Made by a program: the position numbers and the translations under genes. DNA of 7,291 nucleotides from Elusimicrobiota bacterium (GTDB lineage Bacteria > Elusimicrobiota > Endomicrobiia > Endomicrobiales > Endomicrobiaceae), in NCBI GenBank assembly GCA_031282945.1, contig JAITCX010000237.1:1-7291 (forward strand), in the 5' to 3' direction. Of this stretch, positions 6,299 through 7,291 are shown piece after piece. The notes beneath the pieces are model-generated. The model was not told the DNA's origin. It saw nothing but the letters and a program-made list of their open reading frames with translations, and made no database searches. Numbering within the stretch: the first letter of the stretch is position 1; every line of letters begins with the position of its first letter.

Positions 6299-6352
6299 AG
6301 CGCCCTCGTATGTTTAGAGAACCTGCAATAAATTTTAGTTCTGGAGAATAAA

Positions 6353-6466
6353 ATGAAAGTAAGAGCATCAGTTAAACCAATTTGTCAAAAGTGCAGAGTT
6401 GTAAAAAGAAAAGGTGTCGTTAGGGTTGTATGCACTGATCCCAGACACAAACAAAGACAAGGATAA
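6353..6466 (+). CDS. rpmJ: 50S ribosomal protein L36, zinc-binding form
   Basis: L36 is the smallest large-subunit protein and binds 23S rRNA through a zinc ribbon. The reading frame is 37 codons, the usual length: it opens MKVRASVKPICQKC, continues RVVKRKGVVRVVC and ends DPRHKQRQG. The zinc ligands Cys11, Cys14, Cys27 and His32 are all present, so this is the zinc-containing (C+) version. GGAG at 6343-6346 lies six bases before the ATG at 6353. The stop is TAA at 6464-6466, 12 bases before the rpsM start. The position between infA and rpsM is the standard one. Despite the small size, the match to the family is nearly complete and the identification is secure. Confidence 0.98.
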   Translation: MKVRASVKPICQKCRVVKRKGVVRVVCTDPRHKQRQG

Positions 6467-6478
6467 TCGGAGGAGAAA

Positions 6479-6868
6479 ATGGCGCGTGTAGCCGGAGTTG
6501 ATTTACCAAAAAACAAAAGACTAGACATTGCACTGAGATACATTTACGGCATTGGTCCAACTATTTCAGATGAAATAATTGCAGACTTGGGTTTAGATAA
6601 AGCCAAAAGAGTAAAAGATCTGACTGAGGAAGAAGTCAATAAAATAAATAACTTCATTACCAAAAGTTTAAAAGTTGAAGGCGATCTCAGACGCGAAATC
6701 CAAGGCAACATAAAAAGGCTTATAGATATTGGCAGTTATAGAGGTCTCAGGCACAGACGGAATTTGCCTGTGAGGGGCCAAAGAACAAAAACCAATGCCA
6801 GAACGCGCCGCGGCAAAAGAAAAACTGTTGGAGCCGGCAAGGCGGCCGCCCCGGGTAAAAAGGGCTAG
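6479..6868 (+). CDS. rpsM: 30S ribosomal protein S13
   Basis: S13 sits in the head of the small subunit, contacts the P-site tRNA through its C-terminal tail and forms bridges to L5. The 129-aa product has MARVAGVDLPKNKR at the N-terminus, the helix-hairpin-helix-like YGIGPTISDEI (residues 23-33), and the hallmark GSYRGLRHRRNLPVRGQRT (85-103) followed by KTNARTRRGKRKTVGAGKA. The tail ends with Ala/Gly/Lys (AAAPGKKG), slightly longer than in E. coli (118 aa) but within the normal range. GGAGG at 6469-6473 is five bases before the ATG. Together with rpmJ and rpsK it forms the beginning of the alpha-operon order (S13, S11, then normally S4 and RNA polymerase alpha beyond this window). Confidence 0.98.
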   Translation: MARVAGVDLPKNKRLDIALRYIYGIGPTISDEIIADLGLDKAKRVKDLTEEEVNKINNFITKSLKVEGDLRREIQGNIKRLIDIGSYRGLRHRRNLPVRGQRTKTNARTRRGKRKTVGAGKAAAPGKKG

Positions 6869-6917
6869 GAGCTATAGTTTTCACCAGTTTAAATATAAAT
6901 TAATTAATGGTATACAT

Positions 6918-6922
6918 GGAGG
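6918..6922 (+). promoter_or_regulatory. Shine-Dalgarno site of rpsK
   Basis: GGAGG is six bases before the ATG at 6929. Two nearby ATGs (6907 and 6916) are out of frame with rpsK; the second overlaps this site. The 60-base rpsM-rpsK gap (6869-6928) is very AT-rich, with a TTAATTAA palindrome at 6900-6907, but shows no promoter or terminator I can support. Confidence 0.85.
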
Positions 6923-6928
6923 AGTTAA

Positions 6929-7291
6929 ATGGCGGAGGAAAAGAAGTCTACAGGCGGCGCAAAAAGAAAAAGATATACAGGCGGGGTGGCCAGAGCTTAT
7001 ATTTTATCATCTTTTAATAATACTATCGTCAACATCACAGACGACAGAGGAAATACATTGGCTTGGGCATCGGCAGGCGGTTCGGGCTTTAAAGGGACAA
7101 AAAAAGGAACGCCTTTTGCAGCTCAGAGCGCGGCTTTGACGGTGGGGAAAAAAGCGGTTGATATGGGCGTTAAAACTGTTGCGGTTTATGTAAACGGACC
7201 GGGGTCTGGAAGGGAAACGGCCATAAGAGGTTTGCAGTCGGCCGGTTTGGTTATCACTATGATAAGAGATGTCACGCCTGTTCCCTTTGAC
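6929..7291 (+). CDS. rpsK: 30S ribosomal protein S11, 3'-truncated by the window edge
   Basis: S11 lies on the platform of the small subunit, near the Shine-Dalgarno helix and the E site. Translation from ATG 6929 gives 121 codons with no stop before the window ends. After a short basic N-terminus (MAEEKKSTGGAKRKRYTGG), the family core is clear: SSFNNTIVNITD (residues 28-39), GNTLAWASAGGSGFKGTKKG (42-61), TPFAAQSAA (62-70), VYVNGPGSGRETAIR (90-104) and IRDVTPVPFD (112-121). In the family the remaining residues are a short Arg-rich tail (GCRPPKRRR type), so only about ten residues are missing. The start is supported by GGAGG at 6918-6922. A different-frame open reading stretch at 6795-7139 overlaps this gene and the end of rpsM and is a shadow. 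Confidence 0.97.
   Translation, partial: MAEEKKSTGGAKRKRYTGGVARAYILSSFNNTIVNITDDRGNTLAWASAGGSGFKGTKKGTPFAAQSAALTVGKKAVDMGVKTVAVYVNGPGSGRETAIRGLQSAGLVITMIRDVTPVPFD

Noticed and set aside
6310..6351. A 13-codon ATG-started mini-ORF that ends one base before the rpmJ start, resembling a leader peptide.
   Set aside because: It has no Shine-Dalgarno site and no telling amino-acid composition, and it would read through the rpmJ ribosome site. A frame this short is expected by chance.
2092..6849. Two GCGGCCGC octamers (2092-2099 and 6842-6849) in a moderately AT-rich window, considered as a possible repeat or motif.
   Set aside because: Both fall inside coding sequence for alanine-rich stretches (L18 and the S13 tail), and a GC-rich octamer there follows from Ala codon use.
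6869..6928. A possible promoter in the AT-rich rpsM-rpsK gap (TATAAA at 6894-6899, TATACA at 6911-6916).
   Set aside because: No -35-like hexamer lies at suitable spacing for either, and the AT-rich background makes such -10 matches uninformative.
6795..7139. An open frame of 114 codons overlapping the end of rpsM and much of rpsK.
   Set aside because: It is out of frame with two unmistakable ribosomal protein genes, has an incoherent sequence, and no ribosome site.

Overview
This window is a stretch of bacterial core translation genes, all on the + strand. It runs from the very end of a gene before rplE into rpsK, and both edges cut through genes. The order is (rplX tail?)-rplE-rpsZ-rpsH-rplF-rplR-rpsE-rplO-secY-adk-map-infA-rpmJ-rpsM-rpsK. 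This is the classic spc operon running into the start of the alpha operon. Every full-length gene is intact, close to the usual family length, and ends in an ordinary stop codon.

Layout. 1-27 is probably the last codons of the upstream gene. 62-3221 holds seven ribosomal protein genes: L5, zinc-type S14, S8, L6, L18, S5 and L15. There is no L30 (rpmD) gene between S5 and L15, where many bacteria carry it. 3251-6246 holds secY (protein translocation channel), adk (adenylate kinase), map (methionine aminopeptidase) and infA (IF-1). These four are packed with overlaps of 4 and 1 bases and then a 1-base gap. 6247-6352 is the largest non-coding gap (106 bases) and contains an imperfect hairpin. 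6353-7291 holds rpmJ (L36, 37 aa), rpsM (S13) and the first 121 codons of rpsK (S11), which runs off the end.

How the genes work together. The ribosomal proteins build both subunits. SecY forms the channel that docks on the ribosome. Map trims the first methionine from new proteins. Adk balances adenine nucleotides, and IF-1 acts in initiation. Joint transcription ties export and N-terminal processing to ribosome supply. Most genes have a GAGG- or AGGA-type Shine-Dalgarno site; adk and map lack one and probably depend on translational coupling.

Organism. This is a bacterium with moderately low GC, frequent AGA arginine and TTG leucine codons, and the standard bacterial code: TGA is a real stop in rpsE, secY and map. 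The zinc-binding forms of S14 and L36 are both present. The overall feel of the proteins makes me lean weakly toward Elusimicrobiota (perhaps the Endomicrobium group), but that comes from memory and could not be checked here.

I found no mobile element, CRISPR array, tRNA or rRNA gene, and no sign of a new biological system. The points worth a second look are small: a UUG start in rpsE, the absent rpmD, a shortened Cys pair in the Adk zinc knuckle, a Lys-to-Phe change in a conserved L6 motif, a cysteine-rich patch in Map, and two intergenic hairpins.
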